From NCBI RefSeq assembly GCF_014904695.1, contig NZ_JACXXN010000001.1, forward strand, positions 186,001 to 250,000: a DNA stretch of 64,000 nucleotides. The letters run 5' to 3'. Source of the stretch: Nostoc sp. MG11 (GTDB lineage Bacteria; Cyanobacteriota; Cyanobacteriia; Cyanobacteriales; Nostocaceae). A model generated the notes under the pieces. That model saw only the letters and a program-made list of their open reading frames with translations, did not search any database and was not told the DNA's origin. The position numbers were made by a program, and so were the translations under genes. Numbering within the stretch: position 1 is the stretch's first letter; the number at the start of each line of letters is the position of its first letter. Positions 26,338 to 33,965 of this stretch are shown piece after piece.

Positions 26338-27015
26338 CTAAGCCAACGCTGCTACTTTCTCTAACAATCCCTGAAACAACCTCAACCCATCACTACCCCC
26401 CAGCATGACATCAGATGCTCTTTCTGGGTGTGGCATCATCCCTAAGACATTGCCCTGACGATTGCAAATTCCTGCAATGTTGTTTAGTGAACCGTTGAAA
26501 TTATCTTTTTCATAGCGGAACACCACTTGTCCGTTATCTTCAATCTCTGATAATGTTGCTTGGTTAGCATAGAATCGCCCCTCTCCGTGGGCAACGGGCA
26601 AGGTAATAATTTCACCAGTGGTGTAAGCTTGCGTCCAAGGGAGATTGGTACGCTCAACTTTCATGGGAACGCGATCGCAAATAAAATGCAAATCCCGATT
26701 TCTAGTCAATACCCCAGGTAATAAACCAGCTTCAGTTAATACCTGAAAACCGTTGCAAATACCGAGGACAAACTTACCCTTTTGAGCGTGTTCTACAACC
26801 TGCTGCATTACAGGCGAAAACCGCGCGATCGCACCGCAGCGTAGATAATCCCCGTAACTAAAACCACCAGGTATGATAACAACATCCAAATCATCAATAT
26901 CCGTTTCTTGATGCCAAACCATGCGAGTTGGTTGCCCCAGCAAGTCTCTGGTAACATAAGCAACATCGCGATCGCAATTAGAACCTGGAAAAACAATAAC
27001 GCCGAATTTTGTCAT
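26338..27015 (-). CDS. purQ: Phosphoribosylformylglycinamidine synthase, glutaminase subunit
   Basis: PurQ supplies ammonia from glutamine to PurL in the fourth step of purine synthesis, in a complex with PurL and PurS. The 225-residue class I glutamine amidotransferase shows the N-terminal FGVIVFPGSNCDRD, the oxyanion/structural motif IIPGGFSYGDYLRCGAIAR, the nucleophile in GICNGFQVL (Cys near residue 93), and the catalytic His-Glu in MPHPERASD. purS lies upstream on the same strand after 279 bases of repeat-rich DNA; purL is not in the window. Confidence 0.97.
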   Translation of the reverse strand: MTKFGVIVFPGSNCDRDVAYVTRDLLGQPTRMVWHQETDIDDLDVVIIPGGFSYGDYLRCGAIARFSPVMQQVVEHAQKGKFVLGICNGFQVLTEAGLLPGVLTRNRDLHFICDRVPMKVERTNLPWTQAYTTGEIITLPVAHGEGRFYANQATLSEIEDNGQVVFRYEKDNFNGSLNNIAGICNRQGNVLGMMPHPERASDVMLGGSDGLRLFQGLLEKVAALA

Positions 27016-27074
27016 TTGTTATTTGTCATTTGTCAAGGGTCAAGGGTCATTCAATTTTGGATTTGCAATTTTGC

Positions 27075-27224
27075 GGAAAGTCTGAGCGGAGGCTTCCTCC
27101 GATGGTCTGTTTTACTGCCCTTGGGCGCAAAGCCTTGCGCCTCTCCTTGTGTCTAAAAGACACAAGGCAACCGTTCTAAAAGCACGGTTGGGCAGTCAGA
27201 CCCGCATAGCGTTCAGAACTTTCC
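27075..27224. repeat. Multi-branched inverted-repeat element (about 150 bp)
   Basis: Outer arms GGAAAGTCTGAGC and GTTCAGAACTTTCC are imperfect. Inside lie hairpin GGAGG-CTT-CCTCC, then stems GGTCTG (27104-27109)/CAGACC and TGCCC (27116-27120)/GGGCA (27190-27194), enclosing three hairpins: GGCGCAA/TTGCGCC (27124-27141), CCTTGTGTCT/AGACACAAGG (27145-27167, perfect) and AACCGT/ACGGTT (27169-27189). The first 24 bases match the simple hairpins at 19179 and 46744, so it looks like an expanded member of that family. Confidence 0.8.
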
Positions 27225-27250
27225 AAGACGGATTTTAGATTGTTCAATCC

Positions 27251-27276
27251 AAAATCTAAAATCTAAAATCTAAAAT
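27251..27276. repeat. Heptamer tandem repeat (AAAATCT)n, STRR
   Basis: Three full units and a partial unit of AAAATCT, between purQ and purS. Confidence 0.9.
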
Positions 27277-27294
27277 TCCCCCAGTCCTCAATCC

Positions 27295-27573
27295 CTAAAA
27301 GACTCCCGTTTGTGTTTCGACCTCAATCAACTCAAAGCGATAATTTTCAATTACGGTATTTGCTAGCATCTGATCACAGATGTTATCAAGGTCTTGACGC
27401 GCTTTTTTCTCTTCTGTCGAGGTGATGGTCAGTTCAATGTACTTACCAATCCGCACCTGTTCAACGTTGTCGTATCCCAGTTGCTTAAGACCGGATTGTA
27501 CAGCCACACCAGCGGGATCTAAGACTGAAGGACGAAGCGTCACGAAAATTTTGGCTAAATATTTCCTTTGCAC
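27295..27573 (-). CDS. purS: Phosphoribosylformylglycinamidine synthase subunit PurS
   Basis: A 92-residue small subunit that bridges PurL and PurQ in the purine pathway. Typical features are AKIFVTLRPSVLDPAGVAV at the N-terminus and CDQMLANTVIENYRFEL towards the end. The start codon is GTG at 27573. It precedes purQ on the same strand, separated by a long structured repeat region that may weaken co-transcription. Confidence 0.93.
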   Translation of the reverse strand: MQRKYLAKIFVTLRPSVLDPAGVAVQSGLKQLGYDNVEQVRIGKYIELTITSTEEKKARQDLDNICDQMLANTVIENYRFELIEVETQTGVF

Positions 27574-27717
27574 GGGCTTTTGCTGAATGCTGCGATCGCT
27601 ATACTATAACTTTCTGTTCCAACTGAGTGAAAATAAGATTACGAAGCGGTTAAAGTTAATCTATCAGTTAGCCAGTCCAACAGCTTCAATTACAGTGGCA
27701 AATTTAACCTATTGTCT

Positions 27718-28131
27718 ATGAGAGCCATACGCACGCGCAGTCAAGAGCGGATTTTGAACCTGCTGAAAACTATCAAACAAGGCATTTCCGCCCAGGATAT
27801 TTACGTAGAACTACGTAATAGCAATCAGAGCATGGGTTTAGCGACAGTTTACCGCTCTTTGGAAGCTTTAAAATTGGAAGGCTTGGTACAAGTACGGACT
27901 TTGGCTAACGGTGAAGCCTTATACAGCCTAGCGCAGCAAGATAAACACCACTTAACTTGCCTGCAATGCGGCGTCTCAATTCCGATTAATCAATGCCCTG
28001 TTCATAATCTAGAAGACCAGTTAGAATCCAGCCATAAGTTTAAAATTTTTTACCATACCCTAGAGTTTTTTGGTTTGTGCAGCCAATGCCAGAATTTACA
28101 AGCTGCCGGCGCCGGCATGGCGACAGAATAA
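27718..28131 (+). CDS. zur: Fur-family metalloregulator, Zur (FurB)-like
   Basis: A 137-residue winged-helix regulator. The N-terminal DNA-binding domain (RTRSQERILNLLKTI; MGLATVYRSLEAL recognition helix) is followed by a dimerisation domain with CLQCG and CSQC, the two CxxC pairs of the structural zinc site. The lack of the HHH-rich iron-site pattern and the overall sequence fit the cyanobacterial FurB/Zur group, which represses zinc-uptake and zinc-sparing genes when zinc is sufficient; PerR is the main alternative. The ATG at 27718 is preferred over TTG at 27712. It is divergent from purS across 144 bases; no Zur box is obvious there. Confidence 0.8.
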   Translation: MRAIRTRSQERILNLLKTIKQGISAQDIYVELRNSNQSMGLATVYRSLEALKLEGLVQVRTLANGEALYSLAQQDKHHLTCLQCGVSIPINQCPVHNLEDQLESSHKFKIFYHTLEFFGLCSQCQNLQAAGAGMATE

Positions 28132-28134
28132 TAA

Positions 28135-28160
28135 AAGTTAGAAGTTTTGAATTCTAACTT
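28135..28160. terminator. Hairpin between zur and aqpZ
   Basis: AAGTTAGAA and TTCTAACTT pair around an 8-base loop just after the zur stop codon and before the heptamer repeat. Confidence 0.5.
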
Positions 28161-28180
28161 CTAACTCCTAATTTCTCAAC

Positions 28181-28219
28181 GAGGTCAGAGGTCAGAGGTC
28201 AGAGGTCAGAGGTCAGAGG
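28181..28219. repeat. Heptamer tandem repeat (AGGTCAG)n, STRR
   Basis: Five units of AGGTCAG between the convergent genes zur and aqpZ. Confidence 0.95.
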
Positions 28220-28277
28220 GAAGAAAGATGATCTTCCTTCCTTCTTGTTCAACAGATCAGTGATTTCCTTCAAAACG

Positions 28278-29036
28278 CTATCTTGGTTGAACGTCACCCA
28301 TAACTTGCGCTCCTGATTCACCTAAAACTTTGGAATAGAACATACCTGCCAATATTGCACCTAAAATTGGAGCTACCCAAAACATCCAAAGTTGCCCAAA
28401 CAATTCTACACCAGCAAAAAGAGCAGGGCCAGTACTACGAGCAGGATTAACCGATGTATTAGTTATCGGAATGCTGATCAAATGAATGAGTGTTAGTGCT
28501 AAACCAATGGCAATAGGTGCAAAACCTTTAGGAGCGCGGCCATCGGTTGCACCTAAAATCACAATTAAAAAAATGAAGGTAAGTACCACCTCTGTAATGA
28601 AACAAGCAACAAATGAATAACCGCCGGGAGAATGTTCTCCAAAACCATTTGTCGCTAGTGGATTAGAACCAGAAAGTGTAAATCCTGATTTACCAGTGGC
28701 AATTAAATAAACTAGACCTGCAGCTACTATTGCTCCTAATACTTGAGAAGCGATATATGGAAGTAGGTCGGAACTAGGAAAACGGTTTCCTGACCAAAGT
28801 CCAAATGATACAGCCGGGTTAAGATGACAACCGGAAATATGAGCAATTGCGTAGGCCATAGTCAGCACTGTTAGACCAAATGCCAGAGCAACACCTACAA
28901 AGCCAATTCCCAGTTCATTGGCTTTTGCATCAGGAAATGCAGCTGCAAAAACAGCGCTACCGCATCCACCAAGTACTAGCACAAATGTCCCAATAAATTC
29001 TGCAATGCATCGCGTAAAAAGTGGCATCGTCATCAT
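28278..29036 (-). CDS. aqpZ: Aquaporin Z
   Basis: Water channel of the plasma membrane. The 252-residue protein has six membrane helices and both NPA boxes (Asn73-Pro-Ala in [10 protein letters not shown] and Asn197-Pro-Ala in SVNPARSTG). Selectivity-filter residues fit a water-specific channel: an upstream Phe, His185 in [15 protein letters not shown], and Arg200 after the second NPA. Several Met codons cluster at the N-terminus, so the exact start is uncertain by up to three codons. In cyanobacteria AqpZ is linked to osmotic response and mixotrophic growth. It stands alone. Confidence 0.95.
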   Translation of the reverse strand: MMTMPLFTRCIAEFIGTFVLVLGGCGSAVFAAAFPDAKANELGIGFVGVALAFGLTVLTMAYAIAHISGCHLNPAVSFGLWSGNRFPSSDLLPYIASQVLGAIVAAGLVYLIATGKSGFTLSGSNPLATNGFGEHSPGGYSFVACFITEVVLTFIFLIVILGATDGRAPKGFAPIAIGLALTLIHLISIPITNTSVNPARSTGPALFAGVELFGQLWMFWVAPILGAILAGMFYSKVLGESGAQVMGDVQPR

Positions 29037-29471
29037 ATTGAGATTCTTCCTTAAATTGATTTAAGTCAAGTAAGCGATCGCCTTTCTTCCTCATAGCCAC
29101 CAACACTCGATTAACCGGGAATCATTACCGGATAAACAACCAAGCCATCTCAACCCATAAATCAACCCTCAAAAATGAGTTGGAGACTAAAGGTAGCGGA
29201 TTCTCTGCTTTATGTTCATTTGATGCTAGCTACGCTGAATTGGTAAAACTTCACTCGTAAGTTAGATGAAGTTTGTACTATTGCCTGGATAATTTCACAA
29301 AACTAATTACATTGTGCTTTCTGTATCCTCAAAATAGCCAGAGATATCTACCTCATCAGAGAGAATAATTTAGCGATCGCTGTGTTAAGAATTGAAATCA
29401 ATAGGAAGGCGCTATGTGCTAATTAGCGGTTCCTCGAAAGAACGTTTCTATAAGGCATATTTGGCAGTTGC
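29037..29471. other. Intergenic region upstream of aqpZ
   Basis: It holds the aqpZ promoter region and the sequence after egtD. There is no gene, strong hairpin or clear promoter match. Confidence 0.4.
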
Positions 29472-30512
29472 TCAAATATTGGCAGGTTGCAATTGACACA
29501 GCAATAAACCAAACCACTGATTGGGGTCAGTCCACACTTGCAGAGGTACTAAACCCTTTGTAGTAAGTTGCTGTTTGATAGTGTTGAGGTCGAATTTACG
29601 AGAGATTTCGGTGAGGATTGTCTCATCTGCGGCAAAATTAATCTTGAGGTTAAGAGCGCGTAATTCTACAGATTGCGATCGCAGACTTCGTAAATGCATC
29701 TCTATTTGATGCTCAGTTTCGTTATAAAATGCCCAGTGTTTAAACTGTGCTGTATCAAAATCTCCCTCAAATCGCTGATTTAAATGCTCCAGCATATTCA
29801 GGTTAAACGCTGCCGTTACCCCTTGATTGTCGTTATAAGCTGGTTCTAAAATATGTTTCGGTTTTTGTAAATCTACCCCCAATAAGAAATACTCACCTAC
29901 TTGCAAAGCATCTATAATTTGGGAGAAAAAGACATCACACTCTTGGGGTTTGAGATTACCTAAACTGCTACCGATAAAACAAATTATCCTACTAGGTAAT
30001 TGTGTTGTTAGGAGTTGTGCAAGGGCTAATTCGTAGGTTCCTGCCAGCGCACAAACTTGCAATGAGGGATAATCTACTAGTAACTGCTTAGCACTACTTT
30101 CTAAAATACCTGCACTTACATCAATCGGTACATAACGCAGAGGATAGCCTAACTGCTGGTAGGCATCTAGTAAAATACGGGTTTTGGTAGAACTACCACT
30201 ACCAAGTTCTACCAATTCACAAGCACCAGTCATTATGGCAATTTCACTAGCATACTGCTGTAAAATCGCTGTTTCTGTGCGCGTCAGGTAATATTCTGGT
30301 AAATTACAGATTTGCTCAAATAACTCAGAACCACGGTCATCATAAAAGTAACTGGGGGGTAAAGATTTGGATATTTGAGTTAATCCCTTAACTACATCAC
30401 CCCCAGTATTAGGCGCAACTATTTGGGTTGCCTCTACTAAACGCTGTATCTGCAAGCGTTTTTCAATGCTGTTTTGAGAAGACTGGTTGCTAACAGCTTT
30501 AGATACTGACAT
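29472..30512 (-). CDS. egtD: L-histidine N-alpha-methyltransferase (EgtD)
   Basis: Trimethylates histidine to hercynine with three S-adenosylmethionine, the first step of ergothioneine synthesis. The 346-residue protein has the DUF2260-type fold: YFYDDRGSELFEQICNLPEYY near residue 57, the SAM motif ELGSGSSTKTRILLDA near 102, PIDVS, and FIGSSLGNLKP. It is about 25 residues longer than the mycobacterial enzyme, mostly at the N-terminus. GGAGGTT just before the ATG at 30512 fixes the start. It lies on the same strand as egtC-egtB but is separated from them by 461 bases holding a MITE-like insertion, so it may now have its own promoter. Confidence 0.95.
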   Translation of the reverse strand: MSVSKAVSNQSSQNSIEKRLQIQRLVEATQIVAPNTGGDVVKGLTQISKSLPPSYFYDDRGSELFEQICNLPEYYLTRTETAILQQYASEIAIMTGACELVELGSGSSTKTRILLDAYQQLGYPLRYVPIDVSAGILESSAKQLLVDYPSLQVCALAGTYELALAQLLTTQLPSRIICFIGSSLGNLKPQECDVFFSQIIDALQVGEYFLLGVDLQKPKHILEPAYNDNQGVTAAFNLNMLEHLNQRFEGDFDTAQFKHWAFYNETEHQIEMHLRSLRSQSVELRALNLKINFAADETILTEISRKFDLNTIKQQLTTKGLVPLQVWTDPNQWFGLLLCQLQPANI

Positions 30513-30747
30513 TTAACCTCCGTATACCTGGCGTAATTTAAGTTGCTTTTGAGAGCAAACTTTTTACCCCAGCCAGTGAAACACATAGCTATATCCCATA
30601 ACATCACGCCTGAGCTATATTATTCAAGCTTTAAAGCTATATTTAAGGATTTTTCCTGACTCAGCATTGATTAAGCTGTTAAGCATTTTAACGTGAGTTC
30701 GATAAATTTCTCCCTGTCTTGAACTTGAGTTCAAGTTTATCCCTCTC

Positions 30748-30756
30748 TGAATTGGA
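30748..30756. repeat. Target-site duplication, left copy (TGAATTGGA)
   Basis: Nine bases directly outside the left terminal repeat, repeated exactly at 30923-30931. Confidence 0.85.
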
Positions 30757-30922
30757 GCTACGGTGTACACACATCTCTGTACAAAACCAAAATCGTTGTA
30801 TATCCTCCTAAATCCCCCTTCAAAAGGGTGACTTTGAGAGGTTTTTGCCCCCTTTTGAAGGGGGGTTGGGGGGATCAAAAGCCTGTGGGGCAACTCTAAA
30901 AGATTTGTGTGTACACCGTAGC
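30757..30922. mobile_element. MITE-like element, 166 bp, 17-bp inverted ends
   Basis: Ends GCTACGGTGTACACACA and TGTGTGTACACCGTAGC are perfect 17-base inverted repeats. The element is flanked by the 9-base direct repeat TGAATTGGA. The centre has no coding capacity but carries an internal hairpin around 30810-30870 made of CCCCCTTCAAAAGGG and CCCTTTTGAAGGGGG. A 9-base duplication fits several transposase families; no transposase is in the window, so it was moved in trans. Confidence 0.85.
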
Positions 30923-30931
30923 TGAATTGGA
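30923..30931. repeat. Target-site duplication, right copy (TGAATTGGA)
   Basis: Exact copy of the nine bases at 30748-30756, directly outside the right terminal repeat. Confidence 0.85.
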
Positions 30932-30973
30932 GAGGGACGGTTTTGCGTAGTAAAAGCTGTAAGAGGTCTTTTT

Positions 30974-32296
30974 TTACGGCTCACGCGCCGATGAGCTTAC
31001 TTCGCTAGCAGCACAGCGAAACCCGGCGAAAATTTGGCGCACGTTGGGATGATACCAATTGCGAAAACTAGAACGCAGCACCCAGGGACGAGTTGCCCAA
31101 CTACCACCTTTTAAAACACGGTGTTGTTGGTCAAAATAAACTTTTGAGTAGCCTGAGTAAGGGTAACTTTGAAAACCGTCGTAACCATCAAACCAGCAAT
31201 CTGTCCACTCCCAGACATTTCCCAGAGTGTCGTATAAACCATAAGCACTTTGTCCAGCGGGATAGGCATAGACTGCGGTTGTCTTGCCAATGGCGCGATC
31301 GCAGTTACAATTCTGGGCTGGGGTTGTTAATTCTTCATCTCCCCAAGGATAGGTGCGGCGGCGGCTAGCTCTTGCATCCCAACTTGCTGCTTTTTCCCAC
31401 TCGGCTTCTGTGGGTAACCGCTTACCAATAAACCGTGAATAGGCCTGTGCTTCGTACCAACTAACACCACAAACTGGGTGATTATCCCAGATGCGTAGCT
31501 TGCTGCCGTAGGCATCGCCACACCAGTAAAAAGGTTGTGTCACTTGCTCAGTGTTTAGCCACTGCCACCCAGCTTTAGACCACCAGCAAGGATTTTGATA
31601 ACCTCCCGCCTCCATAAATGACCGATACTGTCCACAAGTAACGGGATAGCGATCAATCCAGTAAGTGTCTAAGTATACTTTATGTATAGGTTGCTCATTG
31701 TCTAGAGCATCAATCGAGTTGTTACCCTGCTCAAATTCACCTCCTGGAATGCAAACCATCTCCACTAACTTTGTAAAATCAAAAGTCCAAAGTTCAGAGT
31801 CCAAACTAATAAACTTTAACTCCTGACTCTTGACCCCTGACTCCTGACTCTTGACTAATTCCAGCACCATACTAATTATTTCGCAGTGCTGGCTTTCATG
31901 CTGAATTAAAAAGCGCCAAATACGTTCTTGCTGCTCTATATCAGCAACTCCTAGGTATTCCAGCACTTTTTCTCTAACTGTATCCAGGTAATAGAGGATG
32001 TCCTCTAAATTTGGTAATTGGACACGTTGTGACTTGGGTAAACCGTCAGCTGCAAAAAGTTTACGGTATTGCGGAAAAAAACATGGCAAACCTACACTGC
32101 GCTCTAAAATCCATAAAGACTCAATATAGGCAATATGCCCTAAGTGCCAACCAACAGGGCTAAAGTCAGGATGAGGCTGACTAGAGAATTTGGCTTGGTC
32201 TATATCTTGGAACAACGAAAGGGTTTTTGCGCGACATTCATCAAAGGCTTGAAAAACAGTCTTTTTTACACTAGATTTGCTCAAATTGGATATCAC
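30974..32296 (-). CDS. egtB: Ergothioneine sulfoxide synthase EgtB
   Basis: An iron enzyme that joins a thiol (gamma-glutamylcysteine or cysteine) to hercynine using oxygen. The 440-residue protein has an N-terminal DinB-like domain with His51/His54 and the iron motif HX3HXE (His133, His137, Glu139), then a C-terminal FGE-sulfatase domain (CIPGGEFEQGNN; YPVTCGQYRSFMEAGGY; GKRLPTEAEWEKAA; GNVWEWT; LKGGSWATRPWVLRSSFRNWY). Between them, about residues 149-175 (KSQESGVKSQEL...) are encoded by an intergenic-type heptamer repeat. The start is GTG at 32296, overlapping the end of egtC by 26 bases, so the two are translationally coupled. Confidence 0.95.
   Translation of the reverse strand: MISNLSKSSVKKTVFQAFDECRAKTLSLFQDIDQAKFSSQPHPDFSPVGWHLGHIAYIESLWILERSVGLPCFFPQYRKLFAADGLPKSQRVQLPNLEDILYYLDTVREKVLEYLGVADIEQQERIWRFLIQHESQHCEIISMVLELVKSQESGVKSQELKFISLDSELWTFDFTKLVEMVCIPGGEFEQGNNSIDALDNEQPIHKVYLDTYWIDRYPVTCGQYRSFMEAGGYQNPCWWSKAGWQWLNTEQVTQPFYWCGDAYGSKLRIWDNHPVCGVSWYEAQAYSRFIGKRLPTEAEWEKAASWDARASRRRTYPWGDEELTTPAQNCNCDRAIGKTTAVYAYPAGQSAYGLYDTLGNVWEWTDCWFDGYDGFQSYPYSGYSKVYFDQQHRVLKGGSWATRPWVLRSSFRNWYHPNVRQIFAGFRCAASEVSSSAREP
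31820..31854. repeat. Heptamer repeat (CTCCTGA/CTCTTGA)n inside egtB
   Basis: Five consecutive heptamers of the STRR type, in frame within egtB; degenerate continuation (aaagtccaaagttcagagtcc) extends to about 31775. It lies in the linker between the two domains. Confidence 0.9.
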
Positions 32297-33059
32297 AATC
32301 TTCTCTCACACTGATGATGCTATTTTCTGGGCAAGCAGTCCAATTACCAATAAATAGAGGTTCGGAGGCAATTATTACAGATTTGGGGAAAATTAGATCA
32401 TCCCGTATCCAATACAGAGATGGAGCAGGTGAAGTAGTAGTAAAGCGGGAGGCTATTAGGCGATGTCCGTCGCTAAAAACTACATTTGCTGAAACTTCTA
32501 CTTGATAGCGTTTTGCCATCTCTAAAAGTGTTAATAATGTAGTGCGTAAAGCATATTGTGGAGGTCGATGCTTGTTAATTTTTATTTGGGAAAGTAACAG
32601 CGCGAAAATGTGTTCAGAATCAGTACTCCCATTGATTTTTTCATAGAGATTTTGAGTTAAAGTGCTGCGGATTTTTCTATGTAATGTTTGGCGGAAATTC
32701 TCAATTCGTCCATTATGAATAAATAACAACTGTTGATCATTAAACGGCTGACAATTAGCAAAATCAATGGCTTGACCTGGTGTAGCACTGCGAACATAGG
32801 CAAGTACACACTTTGATTCAACATAACGGCTGAGACTGGGTAAGTTGATATCATTCCAAATAGGCAGTGTGTTCTTATAAATAAAAGGTTCAGTATCTTT
32901 TTGATTATGATACCAACCCATACCGAAGCCATCTGCATTTACTACTCCAGAGGTCATTTCGCGGGGTTGGTAACTCTGAACTATTAAAGAATGTTCTGGT
33001 TTATACAGAAGTTTTTCTAAAGAAATAGGCGAACCGAGATAAGCAAGTAAACGGCACAT
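32271..33059 (-). CDS. egtC: EgtC-like class II glutamine amidohydrolase
   Basis: Predicted to remove the glutamate from the gamma-glutamyl-cysteinyl hercynine sulfoxide made by EgtB. An N-terminal nucleophile hydrolase of 262 residues: MCRLLAYLGSPISLEKLL puts Cys2 at the catalytic position after Met removal; DGFGMGWY, RSATPGQAI and FIHNGRIENF are class II amidotransferase motifs. Cys2 decides the start at 33059 over an upstream frame extension. It is the first gene of an egtC-egtB unit. No egtA or egtE is seen. The start codon lies one base from that of the divergent gene at 33061, so its promoter must overlap that gene. Confidence 0.88.
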   Translation of the reverse strand: MCRLLAYLGSPISLEKLLYKPEHSLIVQSYQPREMTSGVVNADGFGMGWYHNQKDTEPFIYKNTLPIWNDINLPSLSRYVESKCVLAYVRSATPGQAIDFANCQPFNDQQLLFIHNGRIENFRQTLHRKIRSTLTQNLYEKINGSTDSEHIFALLLSQIKINKHRPPQYALRTTLLTLLEMAKRYQVEVSANVVFSDGHRLIASRFTTTSPAPSLYWIRDDLIFPKSVIIASEPLFIGNWTACPENSIISVREDCDIQFEQI

Positions 33060-33060
33060 T

Positions 33061-33822
33061 ATGAATATTCCATCTTCTATTAGCACAATTATTTGGCAGC
33101 AACCTTACCCGTTTTTATTCACCATTATCAGCGGTTCCCATTTATATGGTTTTCCGTCACCTGATTCTGATTATGATTTGCGTGGTGTACATATTTTACC
33201 AGTGCAAGAAATAGTAGGATTAGAAACTGGGAATGAAACTATTGACATTTCAGAAGTTCGCGAATCTTTGCAAATTGATTTAGTCACTCATGATATTAAA
33301 AAATTCTTTTTGATGCTACTTAAAAAAAATGGTTATGTATTAGAGCAACTGTATTCACCTTTAATATTAACAACTTCTCCAGAACATGAGGAATTGAAAT
33401 TTATTGCCAAAAATTGCATCACCCGTCACCATAGCTACCATTATATTGGTTTTGCTGCAACACAATGGAAGCTTTTTGAGAAAGAAAAACTATATCGAAT
33501 CAAACCATTACTTTATGTTTATCGAGTGTTGCTAACAGGAATTTATCTGATGCAAACAGGAATTATTGAAGCTAATTTAATTCAGCTAAATCAAGTCTTT
33601 AATTTGTCATATATTCCTGATTTGCTCGCCCAAAAGTTGACAGGTTTAGAAAAGTCTAGTTTGTTAGATGCCGATGTGAATTTTCATCAGAGGGAGTATG
33701 AGCGACTACGATATCAATTGCAAGAGGCGTATGAATTAAGTACATTGCCAGAAGCACCTTCAGCTATGGCAGCTTTGCATAATTTGCTAATACGTTTGAG
33801 AGTGAGAAATTGTTTATCATGA
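33061..33822 (+). CDS. Predicted nucleotidyltransferase (pol-beta superfamily, RlaP/YcgL-like)
   Basis: A 253-residue cytoplasmic protein. The nucleotidyltransferase signature GSHLYGFPSPDSDYDLRG (residues about 25-42) holds the GS motif and the two metal-binding Asp; a further acidic residue is expected near IDLVTHDIKKF. The remainder is helical. It resembles the RlaP/YcgL group, whose substrates are unknown. It faces egtC head to head with one base between start codons, an arrangement that forces overlapping control regions. It has nothing obvious to do with ergothioneine. AT-rich codon use resembles the following genes. Confidence 0.8.
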   Translation: MNIPSSISTIIWQQPYPFLFTIISGSHLYGFPSPDSDYDLRGVHILPVQEIVGLETGNETIDISEVRESLQIDLVTHDIKKFFLMLLKKNGYVLEQLYSPLILTTSPEHEELKFIAKNCITRHHSYHYIGFAATQWKLFEKEKLYRIKPLLYVYRVLLTGIYLMQTGIIEANLIQLNQVFNLSYIPDLLAQKLTGLEKSSLLDADVNFHQREYERLRYQLQEAYELSTLPEAPSAMAALHNLLIRLRVRNCLS

Positions 33823-33965
33823 GTTCTTAACGTATTAATTCTAATATAATAAAAGCTAAAATACCTCTATCCGCAAGAAAGACAGTACCACTGAATTGTG
33901 CAATTGCTTTCAACAGCCAAAGCGTCGGTGATTTTGAATTATGCGTTTTTCATATAATAACAGTA

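Larger units (their letters stand above)
30513..30973. other. egtB-egtD intergenic region carrying a MITE
   Basis: Most of this gap is the inserted element at 30757-30922 and its target duplication. The remaining sequence near egtD shows no clear promoter. A frame across 30624-30893 has no coding character. Confidence 0.6.

Noticed and set aside
26808-27156. Overlapping frames across the start of purQ on both strands
   Set aside because: Both run across the strongly supported PurQ sequence or the repeat region beside it.
30624-30893. 89-codon minus-strand frame between egtB and egtD
   Set aside because: It is largely the MITE-like element, with proline-rich translation of hairpin arms.
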